A stretch of DNA of 64,000 nucleotides from Actinobacteria bacterium OV320 (GCA_001298545.1 LJCX01000024.1:186001-250000); one strand, 5' to 3'. Counted from the first letter of the stretch, positions 35,301 to 43,413 are shown. Notes: generated by a model not told the origin, from the letters alone. Numbers and translations: made by a program.

Positions 35301-36127
35301 ACACCAGCCAGTTCCAGCGTCCGGGCACCAACGGCCGACCGGACCCGGCGCAGTTCCAGCGCCCCGGTACCAGCGGCCAGCTGGACGAGAACGGCTTCAC
35401 CCGGTCCGACGTCTTCGGTGCCCCGGGCGGCCAGAACGGCTCGGCGGCCCCGAACCAGTTCGCTCCGCAGGCGTACGACAACGGCTCCACCGGCCAGTTC
35501 GCCGCACCCGGCTACGACGGTTCCTCGACCGGTCAGCACTCGCTGCCCGGCCGCCAGGACCCCTCGTCCACCGGCCAGTTCGCCGCTCCGCAGTCCGGCG
35601 GCTACGGCACCCCGGCGCAGCCGTCGGGTCCGCAGCGTCCCGTCGGGCGTCCGGAGCCGGAGGCACTGCCGCCGGCCTCGGGTCCCGGTGACGGGCGCAC
35701 CCCGCTCTACGACACGCTGGAGACCAACTGGTTCCACGGTCAGCAGGCGGGCGGCGCGGCCCAGGCTCCGCAGCAACAGCAGCACCAGGAGCCGCAGGCT
35801 CCGGCTGCACCCCAGCGTCCCGCCGCCACCAATGCCTCCTGGCGCACCTCGCCGAACGACGAACTCGTCCGGCAGGCCGAGCGGGTCAGGCAACCGGCCG
35901 CGGGCGGCGTCACCACGTCCGGCCTGCCGCGCCGGGTGCCCAGGGCGAACCTCGTCCCGGGCACGGCTCAGCAGCAACAGCACCAACCCGGTCCGCAGGT
36001 CTCGCGTGCGCCTGACGACGTACGCGGACGGCTGACCAATCTCCGTCGGGGCATCGCGCAGGGTCGTCAGGCCGGCAACGGTCAGACCGGCAGTTTCCCG
36101 AGCCCCACTCACCAGCAGGAGCGTTAG
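32345..36127 (+). CDS. cvnA: Conservon sensor protein CvnA (first copy): histidine-kinase-like membrane protein
   Basis: The 1260-residue protein has TM1 near residues 89-107, an extracellular nitrate/nitrite-sensing-type helical domain, TM2 near 399-420, a HAMP linker and a HATPase domain (N-box HLLAELLENATSF near 612, G1 DTGIGLSPEDL, G2 MGLFVVGRLSQRHGI). No phospho-acceptor His motif is seen, as in other CvnA proteins. Residues 720-1260 are disordered, rich in Gly/Pro/Gln. The GTG at 32345 is chosen because GAGGTTG precedes it by 8 bases, exactly as in the second cvnA. It is followed without gap by cvnB. CvnA is thought to sense signals at the membrane for the GTPase module. Confidence 0.92.
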   Translation: MQGRFKRDGSASAEPEPHGGTGPMAVGSSPQHAQNQGPNPSGDGGDRSGRPGATASATTPPPAPTKPPTGHSGPGPRVALRNWRISTRLVALLTLPVVAATSLGALRINQSMDDIQQLDNMKLLTDMTKQATDLADALQDERDRSAGPLAHNGKATDPGIKGLREKTDRALSAFQDSSEEIDGATADGNLQGVRDSLVGLLSDLGNLAKVRSTAYAEKGNSTQTVEAYHRLITSLLDLSQDMAQATSNPEMIQRTRALAAFSSAKEYASVQRAVLAAALPVGNTVYGDLSENDRQYAEAGLENQDSELASFRSIYGDGGAEELLKPIEQGNPVIEDADTYATRALSSSSGLESLDKQSYQDWLDASSTKIKQMNNIELTLLENMEQKARELRAESEREAIISGALILLVLGVSLVGAFVVARSMIRSLRRLQETATKVAQDRLPELVKQLSESDPQDVDTSVESVGVHSRDEIGQVAAAFDDVHREAVRLAAEQALLRGNVNAMFTNLSRRSQGLIQRQLSLISELESREADPDQLSSLFKLDHLATRMRRNGENLLVLAGEEPGRRWTRPVPLVDVLRAAASEVEQYERIELASVPTTEVAGRVVNDLVHLLAELLENATSFSSPQTKVKVTGHALPDGRVLIEIHDTGIGLSPEDLAAINERLASPPTVDVSVSRRMGLFVVGRLSQRHGIRIQLRPSDSGGTTALVMLPVDVAQGGKKPQPKPGQGSVAGGPAAAQAAAGVAAARRQNGSQNGSQNGSQGGPLGSGPGTGGRLAPGQGPRAALPGRDGGGRPGGQPPRGPQQPPASPQQGRPAPAGAGSGFGGQAPGASQGLQAAGTASQGVDMFGGRPTQQRGNKADQGGRGRQPQLPPRGGPRAELPGGNPQPRVTSWGDENAQPPVPRSPLDAPRGHEEPDVAQTSRMPRIDDRQGPGATAEIPAIPRTDDRQGPAGPADFGRPVANGLHSTGQFPAVGNPQAGQGGRQDTSQFQRPGTNGRPDPAQFQRPGTSGQLDENGFTRSDVFGAPGGQNGSAAPNQFAPQAYDNGSTGQFAAPGYDGSSTGQHSLPGRQDPSSTGQFAAPQSGGYGTPAQPSGPQRPVGRPEPEALPPASGPGDGRTPLYDTLETNWFHGQQAGGAAQAPQQQQHQEPQAPAAPQRPAATNASWRTSPNDELVRQAERVRQPAAGGVTTSGLPRRVPRANLVPGTAQQQQHQPGPQVSRAPDDVRGRLTNLRRGIAQGRQAGNGQTGSFPSPTHQQER

Positions 36128-36550
36128 TTGAGTCAGATGAGCCAGGCGGCACAGAACCTGAACTGGTTGATCACCAACTTCGTGGACAACACCCCTGGGG
36201 TGTCCCACACCGTTGTCGTGTCCGCCGACGGGCTCCTGCTCGCGATGTCCGAGGGCTTCCCGCGCGACAGGGCCGACCAGTTGGCGGCCGTCGCGTCGGG
36301 GCTGACCTCGCTGACGGCCGGCGCCTCCCGGATCTTCGAAGGCGGCAGCGTCGCGCAGACCGTCGTCGAGATGGAGCGAGGGTTCCTCTTCCTCATGTCC
36401 GTCTCGGACGGCTCGTCGCTCGCCGTTCTCGCGCACCCCGAGTGCGACATCGGCCTCGTCGGCTACGAGATGACGCTCCTCGTCGACCGCGCGGGCGCGG
36501 TCCTCACGCCCGACCTGCGCGCCGAACTCCAGGGCAGTCTGCTCCACTGA
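36128..36550 (+). CDS. cvnB: Conservon roadblock/LC7 protein CvnB (first copy)
   Basis: The 140-residue protein MSQMSQAAQNLNWLITNFVD... is a roadblock/LC7 domain, a scaffold for small GTPases. It contains GVSHTVVVSADGLLLAMSEGFPRDRADQLAAVA and FLMSVSDGSSLAVLAHPECDIGLVGYEM. TTG at 36128 lies 7 bases after AGGAG, directly after the cvnA stop; an ATG 9 bp in is the alternative, but the second cvnB uses a GTG at the same place. In S. coelicolor, CvnB binds CvnA and CvnD. Confidence 0.95.
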   Translation: MSQMSQAAQNLNWLITNFVDNTPGVSHTVVVSADGLLLAMSEGFPRDRADQLAAVASGLTSLTAGASRIFEGGSVAQTVVEMERGFLFLMSVSDGSSLAVLAHPECDIGLVGYEMTLLVDRAGAVLTPDLRAELQGSLLH

Positions 36551-36662
36551 CCCGCCCCAGCACTACCCACCTCACGAAATCACCGTCCGGCCGACACAAT
36601 CCCCCCACCGGCCTCGACGGACGGCACGACTGACCGCGAATGCTGTCCCGCCCGGAGGATCC

Positions 36663-37061
36663 ATGACCCCGCCCACCGCCCATCATGATCCGTACGCGGA
36701 GCCGTACGGGGATGAGGGCGACCAGCCGCTGGTGCGTCCGTACGCGATGACCGGCGGCCGGACGCGGCCGCGCTATCAGCTCGCCATCGAGGCGCTGATC
36801 AGCACCACGGCCGATCCGGCAGCGCTCATGGGGCTGCTTCCGGAGCACCAGCGCATCTGCCATCTGTGCCGTGAGGTGAAGTCGGTCGCGGAGGTCTCGG
36901 CTCTCCTGGCCATGCCGCTCGGGGTGGCGCGGATCCTGGTCGCGGACCTCGCCGAAGCCGGACTGGTGGCCATCCACCAGCCGGGCGGCGACGAGAACAA
37001 CGGCGGCGCTCCGGACGTGACGCTGCTCGAAAGGGTGCTCAGTGGACTTCGCAAGCTCTGA
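36663..37061 (+). CDS. cvnC: Conservon DUF742 protein CvnC (first copy)
   Basis: The 132-residue DUF742 protein has VRPYAMTGGRTRPRYQLAIEALIS near residue 23, a winged-helix-like EHQRICHLCREVKSVAEVSALLAMPLGVARILVADLAEAGLV and the C-terminus VTLLERVLSGLRKL. ATG at 36663 with GGAGGAT just upstream. Its last 20 bp overlap cvnD. There is a 112-bp gap after cvnB. Confidence 0.95.
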   Translation: MTPPTAHHDPYAEPYGDEGDQPLVRPYAMTGGRTRPRYQLAIEALISTTADPAALMGLLPEHQRICHLCREVKSVAEVSALLAMPLGVARILVADLAEAGLVAIHQPGGDENNGGAPDVTLLERVLSGLRKL

Positions 37062-37617
37062 CGGGGGGCGGGCCACCACCTCCGCGAAGATCGTGGTGGC
37101 GGGCGGCTTCGGCGTGGGCAAGACCACGTTCGTGGGCGCCGTCTCCGAGATCAACCCGCTGCGCACGGAGGCCGTCATGACGTCCGCGAGCGCGGGCATC
37201 GACGACCTGACCCACACCGGGGACAAGACCACCACCACGGTGGCCATGGACTTCGGCCGTATCACGCTCGACCAGGACCTGATCCTGTACCTGTTCGGTA
37301 CGCCGGGCCAGGACCGGTTCTGGTTCATGTGGGACGACCTGGTGCGCGGCGCGATCGGCGCGATCGTGCTCGTCGACACCCGCCGTCTCGCCGACTGCTT
37401 CCCGGCGGTCGACTACTTCGAGAACAGCGGCCTGCCCTTCGTCGTCGCCCTCAACGGCTTCGACGGCTCGCAGCCCTACCAGCCCGAAGAGGTGCGCGAG
37501 GCGCTCCAGATCGGACCGGACACCCCGATCATCACGACGGACGCCCGGCACCGCTCGGATGCCAAGAGCGCGCTGATCACGCTGGTCGAGCACGCGCTCA
37601 TGGCGCGCCTGCGGTAA
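37042..37617 (+). CDS. cvnD: Conservon GTP-binding protein CvnD (first copy)
   Basis: The 191-residue Ras-like GTPase has P-loop GGFGVGKTT at residues 21-29, the switch-II-region motif LFGTPGQDRFWFMWDD near 88 and NGFDG in place of NKxD near 140. The GTG at 37042 overlaps cvnC by 20 bp. CvnD cycles GTP/GDP under CvnB/CvnC and the CvnA kinase-like protein. Residues 77-147 are encoded by DNA identical to the second cvnD. Confidence 0.95.
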   Translation: MDFASSDGGRATTSAKIVVAGGFGVGKTTFVGAVSEINPLRTEAVMTSASAGIDDLTHTGDKTTTTVAMDFGRITLDQDLILYLFGTPGQDRFWFMWDDLVRGAIGAIVLVDTRRLADCFPAVDYFENSGLPFVVALNGFDGSQPYQPEEVREALQIGPDTPIITTDARHRSDAKSALITLVEHALMARLR

Positions 37618-37993
37618 TTTTCAAGCACCCGGTGCCGTACGGCGGTTGTCGTAGACGCTCTGGAGCCGACTGTGGCCTTTGACACGGTCGGCTCCGGTGT
37701 TCATAACGTTTCGGCAGTGGAATCCACAGGTACCGACACGCGTCGCGGTCGCTTGGTCTCGCTGCGCGCACGAAAGCCCCGCCTTTTGGCGGGGCTCGTT
37801 CTGTTTGACCGTTTTATCTGGGGCTTACATCACATCGAACCAGGGCTTTCCCATGTTTGGAAGAGCGCTGGTCGTCGTGCTGGAATGCGTGAACTGCCCA
37901 ATAGTCAATGACGTACTGATGGTCGATGGCTGACCGGGCTCTGAGACACTGCGGCACGACGAAGGTGCCGACCGCCGAGAGGTTGTTGGTCGA
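37618..37993. terminator. Gap between the two conservons with two hairpins
   Basis: This 376-bp gap holds a 9-bp stem (37662-37693, arm GGAGCCGAC) and a canonical terminator, a 9-bp stem AGCCCCGCC (37775-37783) with loop TTTT and 37788-37796, followed by CGTTCTGTTT. The rest should carry a promoter for the second conservon; no clear -10/-35 stands out. The lower G+C segment 37795-37945 is the likeliest place. Confidence 0.75.
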
Positions 37994-40900
37994 GTGAGGC
38001 GAAGCAAGCAAAGTCCCGAGCCGGCGGCCCGGGGCAACTTCACCCCGCCGCCGCGCGGAGCGGCGCCCGCCCCTGTGCCCGGTTCGGAGCCGGCGTCCGC
38101 CCCCGCGAAGAGCGGCGGTCGCCTCTCCCCGCGGAACTGGCGGGTGCCCACCCGGCTGAACGCGATCCTGCTCATACCCGTGGTGGTCGGCCTGGTCATG
38201 GGCGGCTTCCAGGTGAAGAACTCGATCGACACCTGGCAGGAAGCCCGCGACGCCGAGAAGACGGCGAAGATCGTGGCCGCCGCCGGCGAGTACGCCGAGG
38301 CCCTGCTGAACGAGCGGGACATCAGCGCCCAGCCGCTGCTCCAGTCCAAGAAGGACGACTCCACGGTCAAGGCGGCCCGCGCCACCACCGACGCGAAGGC
38401 CACCGCCTTCCACGACGAGGTCGCCGGGATGCCGGACAAGGAAGGCCTCAAGCGCCGCCTGAAGCTGGTGGAGGAGGCCGAGCCGACTCTGACGAAGATT
38501 CGCGCCGCCGCCTACACCAAGGCCCTGGACCCGGTGAAGACCGAAGAGGGCTACGTCGCGGTCGAGCACCTGCTGATGGAGTTCTCCAACGAGCTCGGCC
38601 TCGGCACCGGCAACATCACCGCCTACGGCCGTACCGTCTACGCGGTCGCCCTGGCCAAGGGCGCCGAGTCCCTCCAGCGCGCGATCGGCATGCACCTGCT
38701 GGTGAGGCCCAGCCCCGACGAGACGGTCTTCCGGCAGCAGCTCACCGCCTTCACCTCGTACGCCTACCTCGAGGGCATCGCCCAGCAGGAGTACGTCTCC
38801 GGTGGCACCACCGAGGACGCCGCGCGGCTCACCGAGGTCATGAAGGAGAAGACCGAGGAGGGCGCGCAGCAGGCCGCCGACGCGAAGGCCAAGGCCGAAG
38901 CCGCGGGCGAGGAGTTCACCGCTCCGCCGGCCATGGACAAGATGATCCAGGCGATCGCCAGCGGGCAGTCTCCGTCGAAGCTCGCCGAGCAGGGCGTCAC
39001 CGCCAATGCCTGGATGGCGGCCGCGACGCTCAAGTTCGAGGGCTACAGCCAGGTCGAGAGCGAACTCATCGACCGCGCGGTCACCGACGCCGGTGAGATC
39101 GCCTCCGACGCGCAGCGCGACGCCATCATCAACGGCGCCATCGTCATCATCGCCCTGCTCGCCGCGTTCATCGTCGCCAGTCTCATGGCCCGCCAGATGA
39201 GCCAGGCCATGCGCCAGCTGCGCAACGCCGCCTTCGGCATCGCCGAGCAGCGGCTGCCGATGCTGGTCGACCAGCTCTCGCGCACCGACCCGGGCCGGGT
39301 GGACACCCGTGTCCAGCCGATCCCCATCAACACCAGGGACGAGATCGGCGAGGTCGCCCGCGCCTTCGACCAGGTCCACCGCGAGGCCGTCCGACTGGCC
39401 GCCGAGCAGGCTCTGCTCCGGGGCAACATCAACGCGATCTTCACCAACCTCTCGCGCCGCAACCAGTCCCTGATCGAGGGCCAGCTGACCCTGATCACCG
39501 ACCTGGAGAACAACGAGGCCGACCCGGACCAGCTGGAGAACCTCTTCCGCCTGGACCACCTCGCCACCCGTATGCGCCGCAACGGCGAGAACCTCCTGGT
39601 CCTCGCCGGCGAGGAGCCCGGCCGCCGCTGGGACCAGCCGGTCCCGCTGGTCGACGTGCTGCGCGCCGCCTCCTCCGAGGTGGAGCAGTACGAGCGCATC
39701 GAGCTGTCCGGCGTACCCGAGGCCGAGATCCACGGCCGTGCCGTGACCGACCTCGTGCACCTGCTCGCCGAGCTTCTGGAGAACGCGACCACGTTCTCCT
39801 CCCCGCAGACCAAGGTGCGTGTCACGGCCACCCGTCTTCCCGACGGCCGGGTCATGATCGAGATCCACGACAAGGGCATCGGCCTCACCGCCGAGGACTT
39901 CGCGGACATCAACCACAAGCTGGCCAATCCGCCGACGGTGGACGCCGCGATCTCGCAGCGCATGGGCCTGTTCGTGGTCGGCCGGCTGTCCGACCGGCAC
40001 GGTATCCGCGTCCAGCTGCGCCCCTCGGGCGAGCAGGCCGGCACCACCTCGCTGGTCATGCTGCCGGACGCCATCACCCACGGTGGCGGTGGCGAGCAGC
40101 AGCCTCGCGACGAGTTCACCGTCTCGCAGATCATCCCGGAGCAGAACTACGGCGGTGCCGGCGAGGACTTCAACAACGGTCTGCCGATGCGCACCGCCGC
40201 GGAGCTCGGCTTCGACGACAGCCAGTACGAGGTTCCCGACGACATCCGCGACCTGGACCCGGTGGGCCGCTCGCTGATGCGCGAGGAGCGCCGTGCGGCC
40301 CTGGATGCCCAGCCGGGCCAGCCGGGTCAGCCGGGCCAGCCGACCGGGCAGCAGCAGTCGGCCGATGGCTTCGCCGCGCCCCGTCAGCAGCAGTCGTACG
40401 ACGCCGGGCAGAACGGCTACGACCCCGCCCAGCAGGGTGCCGGGGCCGGCTACGACAACGGTGCGACCGGGTACGCCGAGCAGCCGGCGGCGTTCGACCA
40501 GCAGACGTCGTACGAGGAGCAGCAGCGCCCGGCGTACGACGACCAGTACTTCGCGCCGAACGGTGGTATGCCGCAGGGCGAGTCGTTCTCCGGCAACGGC
40601 GGCCTTCCGCAGAACGGCCTTCCGCAGGGCGACGGCTTCGCGTCGAACGGCGGCTACCCGGACCCCGCGTATGCGGAGCCCGGCCGGGAGGAGCGTCCGG
40701 CGGCCCCGACCGCCGGGTCCGAGGGCTTCCAGCCGTACCAGGAGCAGCAGTCCTACCAGGACGACTGGCCCCAGCAGAACGGCCGCACGAACGGTTACCA
40801 GAACGGCTACCAGGACCAGTACGCTCCGGAACCGGAATCCACGCAGGCCGCTGACGCGGGTGAGCAGAACCGCGTAGGCTTCGACCGTCCGGGACCGTCC

Positions 40901-41326
40901 TCCTCCGCCTCCCACGCGCTGACCGACGCCGGTCTCCCCCGCCGCGGCTCCGCCGCAAGCGGTGCGAACGGCGCCCGGCCCGCGAAGCAGGAGCCGGCGG
41001 CCTCCCCCGCGGAGAGCAACGGCGGCGGCGACTCCTGGCGCTCGGCCAACGACGAGCGCTGGCAGCAGGCCTCCGCTCTGAAGAAGCCCAAGGCGGGCGG
41101 AGTCACCTCCTCCGGTCTGCCGCGGCGGGTGCCCAAGGCCAACCTGATCGAGGGCGCCGCCGAGACCACCCCCCAGGGAGGCCCTCAGGTCTCCCGCGCC
41201 CCGGAGGACGTCCGTGGCAGGTTGAGCAACCTGCGTCGGGGCGTCCAGCGCGGACGCAGCGCAGGCAGCAGTGAAACGAACGGCCAGGGCCTCGGTCCTG
41301 ACAGCACCTACAACCAGGAGCGTTAG
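37994..41326 (+). CDS. cvnA: Conservon sensor protein CvnA (second copy)
   Basis: The 1110-residue protein has the same layout as the first: TM1 near residues 53-73, a sensing domain, TM2 near 376-400, HAMP, and a HATPase domain (HLLAELLENATTF near 588; HDKGIGLTAEDF; MGLFVVGRLSDRHGI). The tail from about 705 is disordered and rich in Gln/Tyr/Gly/Pro, with YD/YE repeats. The GTG at 37994 follows GAGGTTG by 8 bases. The kinase core is strongly conserved with the first copy and the sensing domains are diverged, so the two probably answer different signals. Confidence 0.93.
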   Translation: MRRSKQSPEPAARGNFTPPPRGAAPAPVPGSEPASAPAKSGGRLSPRNWRVPTRLNAILLIPVVVGLVMGGFQVKNSIDTWQEARDAEKTAKIVAAAGEYAEALLNERDISAQPLLQSKKDDSTVKAARATTDAKATAFHDEVAGMPDKEGLKRRLKLVEEAEPTLTKIRAAAYTKALDPVKTEEGYVAVEHLLMEFSNELGLGTGNITAYGRTVYAVALAKGAESLQRAIGMHLLVRPSPDETVFRQQLTAFTSYAYLEGIAQQEYVSGGTTEDAARLTEVMKEKTEEGAQQAADAKAKAEAAGEEFTAPPAMDKMIQAIASGQSPSKLAEQGVTANAWMAAATLKFEGYSQVESELIDRAVTDAGEIASDAQRDAIINGAIVIIALLAAFIVASLMARQMSQAMRQLRNAAFGIAEQRLPMLVDQLSRTDPGRVDTRVQPIPINTRDEIGEVARAFDQVHREAVRLAAEQALLRGNINAIFTNLSRRNQSLIEGQLTLITDLENNEADPDQLENLFRLDHLATRMRRNGENLLVLAGEEPGRRWDQPVPLVDVLRAASSEVEQYERIELSGVPEAEIHGRAVTDLVHLLAELLENATTFSSPQTKVRVTATRLPDGRVMIEIHDKGIGLTAEDFADINHKLANPPTVDAAISQRMGLFVVGRLSDRHGIRVQLRPSGEQAGTTSLVMLPDAITHGGGGEQQPRDEFTVSQIIPEQNYGGAGEDFNNGLPMRTAAELGFDDSQYEVPDDIRDLDPVGRSLMREERRAALDAQPGQPGQPGQPTGQQQSADGFAAPRQQQSYDAGQNGYDPAQQGAGAGYDNGATGYAEQPAAFDQQTSYEEQQRPAYDDQYFAPNGGMPQGESFSGNGGLPQNGLPQGDGFASNGGYPDPAYAEPGREERPAAPTAGSEGFQPYQEQQSYQDDWPQQNGRTNGYQNGYQDQYAPEPESTQAADAGEQNRVGFDRPGPSSSASHALTDAGLPRRGSAASGANGARPAKQEPAASPAESNGGGDSWRSANDERWQQASALKKPKAGGVTSSGLPRRVPKANLIEGAAETTPQGGPQVSRAPEDVRGRLSNLRRGVQRGRSAGSSETNGQGLGPDSTYNQER

Positions 41327-41327
41327 T

Positions 41328-41750
41328 GTGAGCCCGATGAGCCAGGCGGCACAGAACCTGAACTGGGTGATCACCAACTTCGTGGACAACACCCCGGGGG
41401 TGTCCCACACCGTGGTGGTCTCCGCCGACGGACTCCTTCTGGCGATGTCCGAAGGCTTCCCCCGCGACCGGGCCGACCAGCTCGCTGCCGTCGCCTCCGG
41501 TCTGACGTCCCTGACGGCAGGCGCCTCCCGGATCTTCGAGGGAGGCAGCGTGAACCAGACGGTTGTGGAGATGGAGCGGGGATTCCTCTTCCTCATGTCC
41601 ATTTCCGACGGTTCCTCGCTCGCGGTTCTTGCCCATCCCGAGGCGGACATCGGCCTCATTGGGTACGAGATGGCCCTTCTGGTGGACCGAGCGGGTTCGG
41701 TCCTGACCCCTGACCTTCGTGCGGAGCTCCAAGGGAGCCTTCTCAACTAA
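41328..41750 (+). CDS. cvnB: Conservon roadblock/LC7 protein CvnB (second copy)
   Basis: The 140-residue roadblock protein is nearly identical in protein sequence to the first CvnB, but with many silent differences. GTG at 41328 lies 7 bases after AGGAG, one base after the cvnA stop. It includes GVSHTVVVSADGLLLAMSEG and FLMSISDGSSLAVLAHPEADIGLIGYEM. Confidence 0.95.
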   Translation: MSPMSQAAQNLNWVITNFVDNTPGVSHTVVVSADGLLLAMSEGFPRDRADQLAAVASGLTSLTAGASRIFEGGSVNQTVVEMERGFLFLMSISDGSSLAVLAHPEADIGLIGYEMALLVDRAGSVLTPDLRAELQGSLLN

Positions 41751-41845
41751 CAAACGAACGGTGCGATTTGGCGTCCCGAGGCCGTAGGGTTTCGGGACGC
41801 GGCTTCCACGTGATGGGTGCCAGGCACATCGGAGGAGGAGAGAGA

Positions 41846-42433
41846 GTGGCAACACCCCCAGGCGGATCGAATTCGGGCAACTGGTCGTACGGCCCTGCCC
41901 AGGGCCAGGGCGACGGTTCCCAGAACCCGAACCGTTACAACTTCCCCTCCGCGCCCAGCCAGCAGCGGCCGTACACGCCCCAGGGTCCGCAGGGTCCCGG
42001 GCCGTCACCGTACGACCAGCCGTCGGCCCCGCGCATCCAGCCCGTACAGCCGCACCGCCGCACCCCGGAGCCGGCGCCCGCAGGGGCGTCGAACAACCCG
42101 CTGGTGCGTCCGTACGCCATGACCGGTGGCCGGACCCGCCCGCGTTACCAGCTCGCCATCGAGGCGCTGGTGCACACCACTGCGCAGCCGCACCAGATGC
42201 AGGGCCAACTGCCCGAGCATCAGCGGATCTGCAACCTCTGCCGAGAGATCAAGTCGGTCGCCGAGATCTCGGCACTGCTGACCATCCCTCTCGGCGTGGC
42301 CAGGATCCTCGTCGCCGACTTGGCGGAAGCGGGACTGGTCGCCATCCATCAGCCCGGCGGCGACGAGAGCGCCGGCGGCCAGCCAGACGTGACACTGCTC
42401 GAAAGGGTGCTCAGTGGACTTCGCAAGCTCTAG
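41846..42433 (+). CDS. cvnC: Conservon DUF742 protein CvnC (second copy, long N-terminus)
   Basis: The 195-residue protein carries a 75-residue disordered Gly/Pro/Gln N-terminus (MATPPGGSNSGNWSYGPAQG...) before the DUF742 domain (LVRPYAMTGGRTRPRYQLAIEAL onwards) and ends VTLLERVLSGLRKL like the first copy. The GTG at 41846 follows GGAGGAGGAGAGAGA, a strong ribosome-binding site, which rules out the upstream in-frame starts. It overlaps cvnD by 20 bp. Confidence 0.94.
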   Translation: MATPPGGSNSGNWSYGPAQGQGDGSQNPNRYNFPSAPSQQRPYTPQGPQGPGPSPYDQPSAPRIQPVQPHRRTPEPAPAGASNNPLVRPYAMTGGRTRPRYQLAIEALVHTTAQPHQMQGQLPEHQRICNLCREIKSVAEISALLTIPLGVARILVADLAEAGLVAIHQPGGDESAGGQPDVTLLERVLSGLRKL

Positions 42434-42995
42434 CGGGGGTCCGTCCCGCTCCACCACTTCCGCGAAGATCGTGGTGGCGGGCGGCTTCGGCGTGGGCAAG
42501 ACCACGTTCGTCGGGGCTGTCTCGGAGATCAACCCGCTGCGCACCGAGGCCGTCATGACGTCCGCGTCGGCGGGGATCGACGACCTCACCCACACCGGGG
42601 ACAAGACCACCACCACGGTGGCCATGGACTTCGGCCGTATCACCCTGGACCAGGACCTGATCCTGTACCTGTTCGGTACGCCGGGCCAGGACCGGTTCTG
42701 GTTCATGTGGGACGACCTGGTGCGCGGCGCGATCGGCGCGATCGTGCTCGTCGACACCCGCCGTCTCGCCGACTGCTTCCCGGCGGTCGACTACTTCGAG
42801 AACAGCGGCCTGCCCTTCGTCGTCGCCCTCAACGGCTTCGACGGCTCGCAGCCCTACCAGCCGGACGAGGTCCGCGAGGCCCTGCAGATCGGTCCCGACA
42901 CCCCGATCATCACGACCGACGCCCGCCACCGCGCGGACGCCAAGTCGGCGCTGATCACGCTCGTGGAGCACGCGCTGATGGCCCGCCTGCGGTAG
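42414..42995 (+). CDS. cvnD: Conservon GTP-binding protein CvnD (second copy)
   Basis: The 193-residue GTPase is almost identical to the first CvnD, with the same P-loop GGFGVGKTT, LFGTPGQDRF and NGFDG. GTG at 42414 overlaps cvnC by 20 bp, the same arrangement as in the first conservon. It closes the second conservon and is followed by a 16-bp-stem terminator. Confidence 0.95.
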   Translation: MDFASSSGGPSRSTTSAKIVVAGGFGVGKTTFVGAVSEINPLRTEAVMTSASAGIDDLTHTGDKTTTTVAMDFGRITLDQDLILYLFGTPGQDRFWFMWDDLVRGAIGAIVLVDTRRLADCFPAVDYFENSGLPFVVALNGFDGSQPYQPDEVREALQIGPDTPIITTDARHRADAKSALITLVEHALMARLR

Positions 42996-43011
42996 GCCGA
43001 AGGAGTGACAG

Positions 43012-43048
43012 GTGGGCGGCCCCTCCCGGCTCGGGAGGGGCCGCCCAC
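43012..43048 (+). terminator. Terminator of the second conservon
   Basis: A perfect 16-bp stem (43012-43027 with 43033-43048; arm GTGGGCGGCCCCTCCC, loop GGCTC), 16 bp after the cvnD stop. Confidence 0.9.
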
Positions 43049-43086
43049 GTGTTCGGCCGGGTCTGCGCCACACGCACAAGGAAGAC

Positions 43087-43123
43087 GAAGAAGGGCCCCT
43101 CTCGGCGAGAGGGGCCCTTCTTC
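43087..43123 (-). terminator. Terminator of the accE-pccB unit
   Basis: A perfect 17-bp stem (43087-43103 with 43107-43123; arm GAAGAAGGGCCCCTCTC, loop GGC), 31 bp after the accE stop; it faces the conservon terminator. Confidence 0.9.
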
Positions 43124-43154
43124 GTGCGGTGAAGCGGCTGGAGCCGCGCGGCGG

Positions 43155-43346
43155 CTAGTGCCAGCTGTGCGGGGCGCGGAAGCCGCCCTCGCGCTCCAGG
43201 CGGCGCCAGCCGGCCTTGGGGCGGCCTCGGTGGGTCTCGGCGGGGGACGGCCGGGCGGCCGCGCGGGCCAGGAGGATCGCCGTGATGGCGGCGACTTCCT
43301 CGGGCTCGGCGTGGCCCTTCTCGACGCGGATGTCGGGAGCGTTCAT
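43155..43346 (-). CDS. accE: Acyl-CoA carboxylase epsilon subunit
   Basis: The 63-residue product begins MNAPDIRVEKGHAEPEEVAAITAILLARAAA and ends WRRLEREGGFRAPHSWH, the signature of the small epsilon subunit that stimulates actinobacterial acyl-CoA carboxylases. ATG at 43346. It lies 67 bp downstream of the beta-subunit gene, as in other Streptomyces. Confidence 0.93.
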   Translation of the reverse strand: MNAPDIRVEKGHAEPEEVAAITAILLARAAARPSPAETHRGRPKAGWRRLEREGGFRAPHSWH

Positions 43347-43413
43347 GGGTGCAAGTCTCCGTGGATGAGGTTTCCGCAGGGGATCCAGTGGGTTACCCGT
43401 GGGATCTGCCGGG

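Noticed and set aside
37814..41746. 1310-codon minus-strand frame opposite the second cvnA and cvnB
   Set aside because: It is antisense to highly conserved conservon genes; the translation is a Val/Leu/Gly/Arg-rich mirror with no motif.
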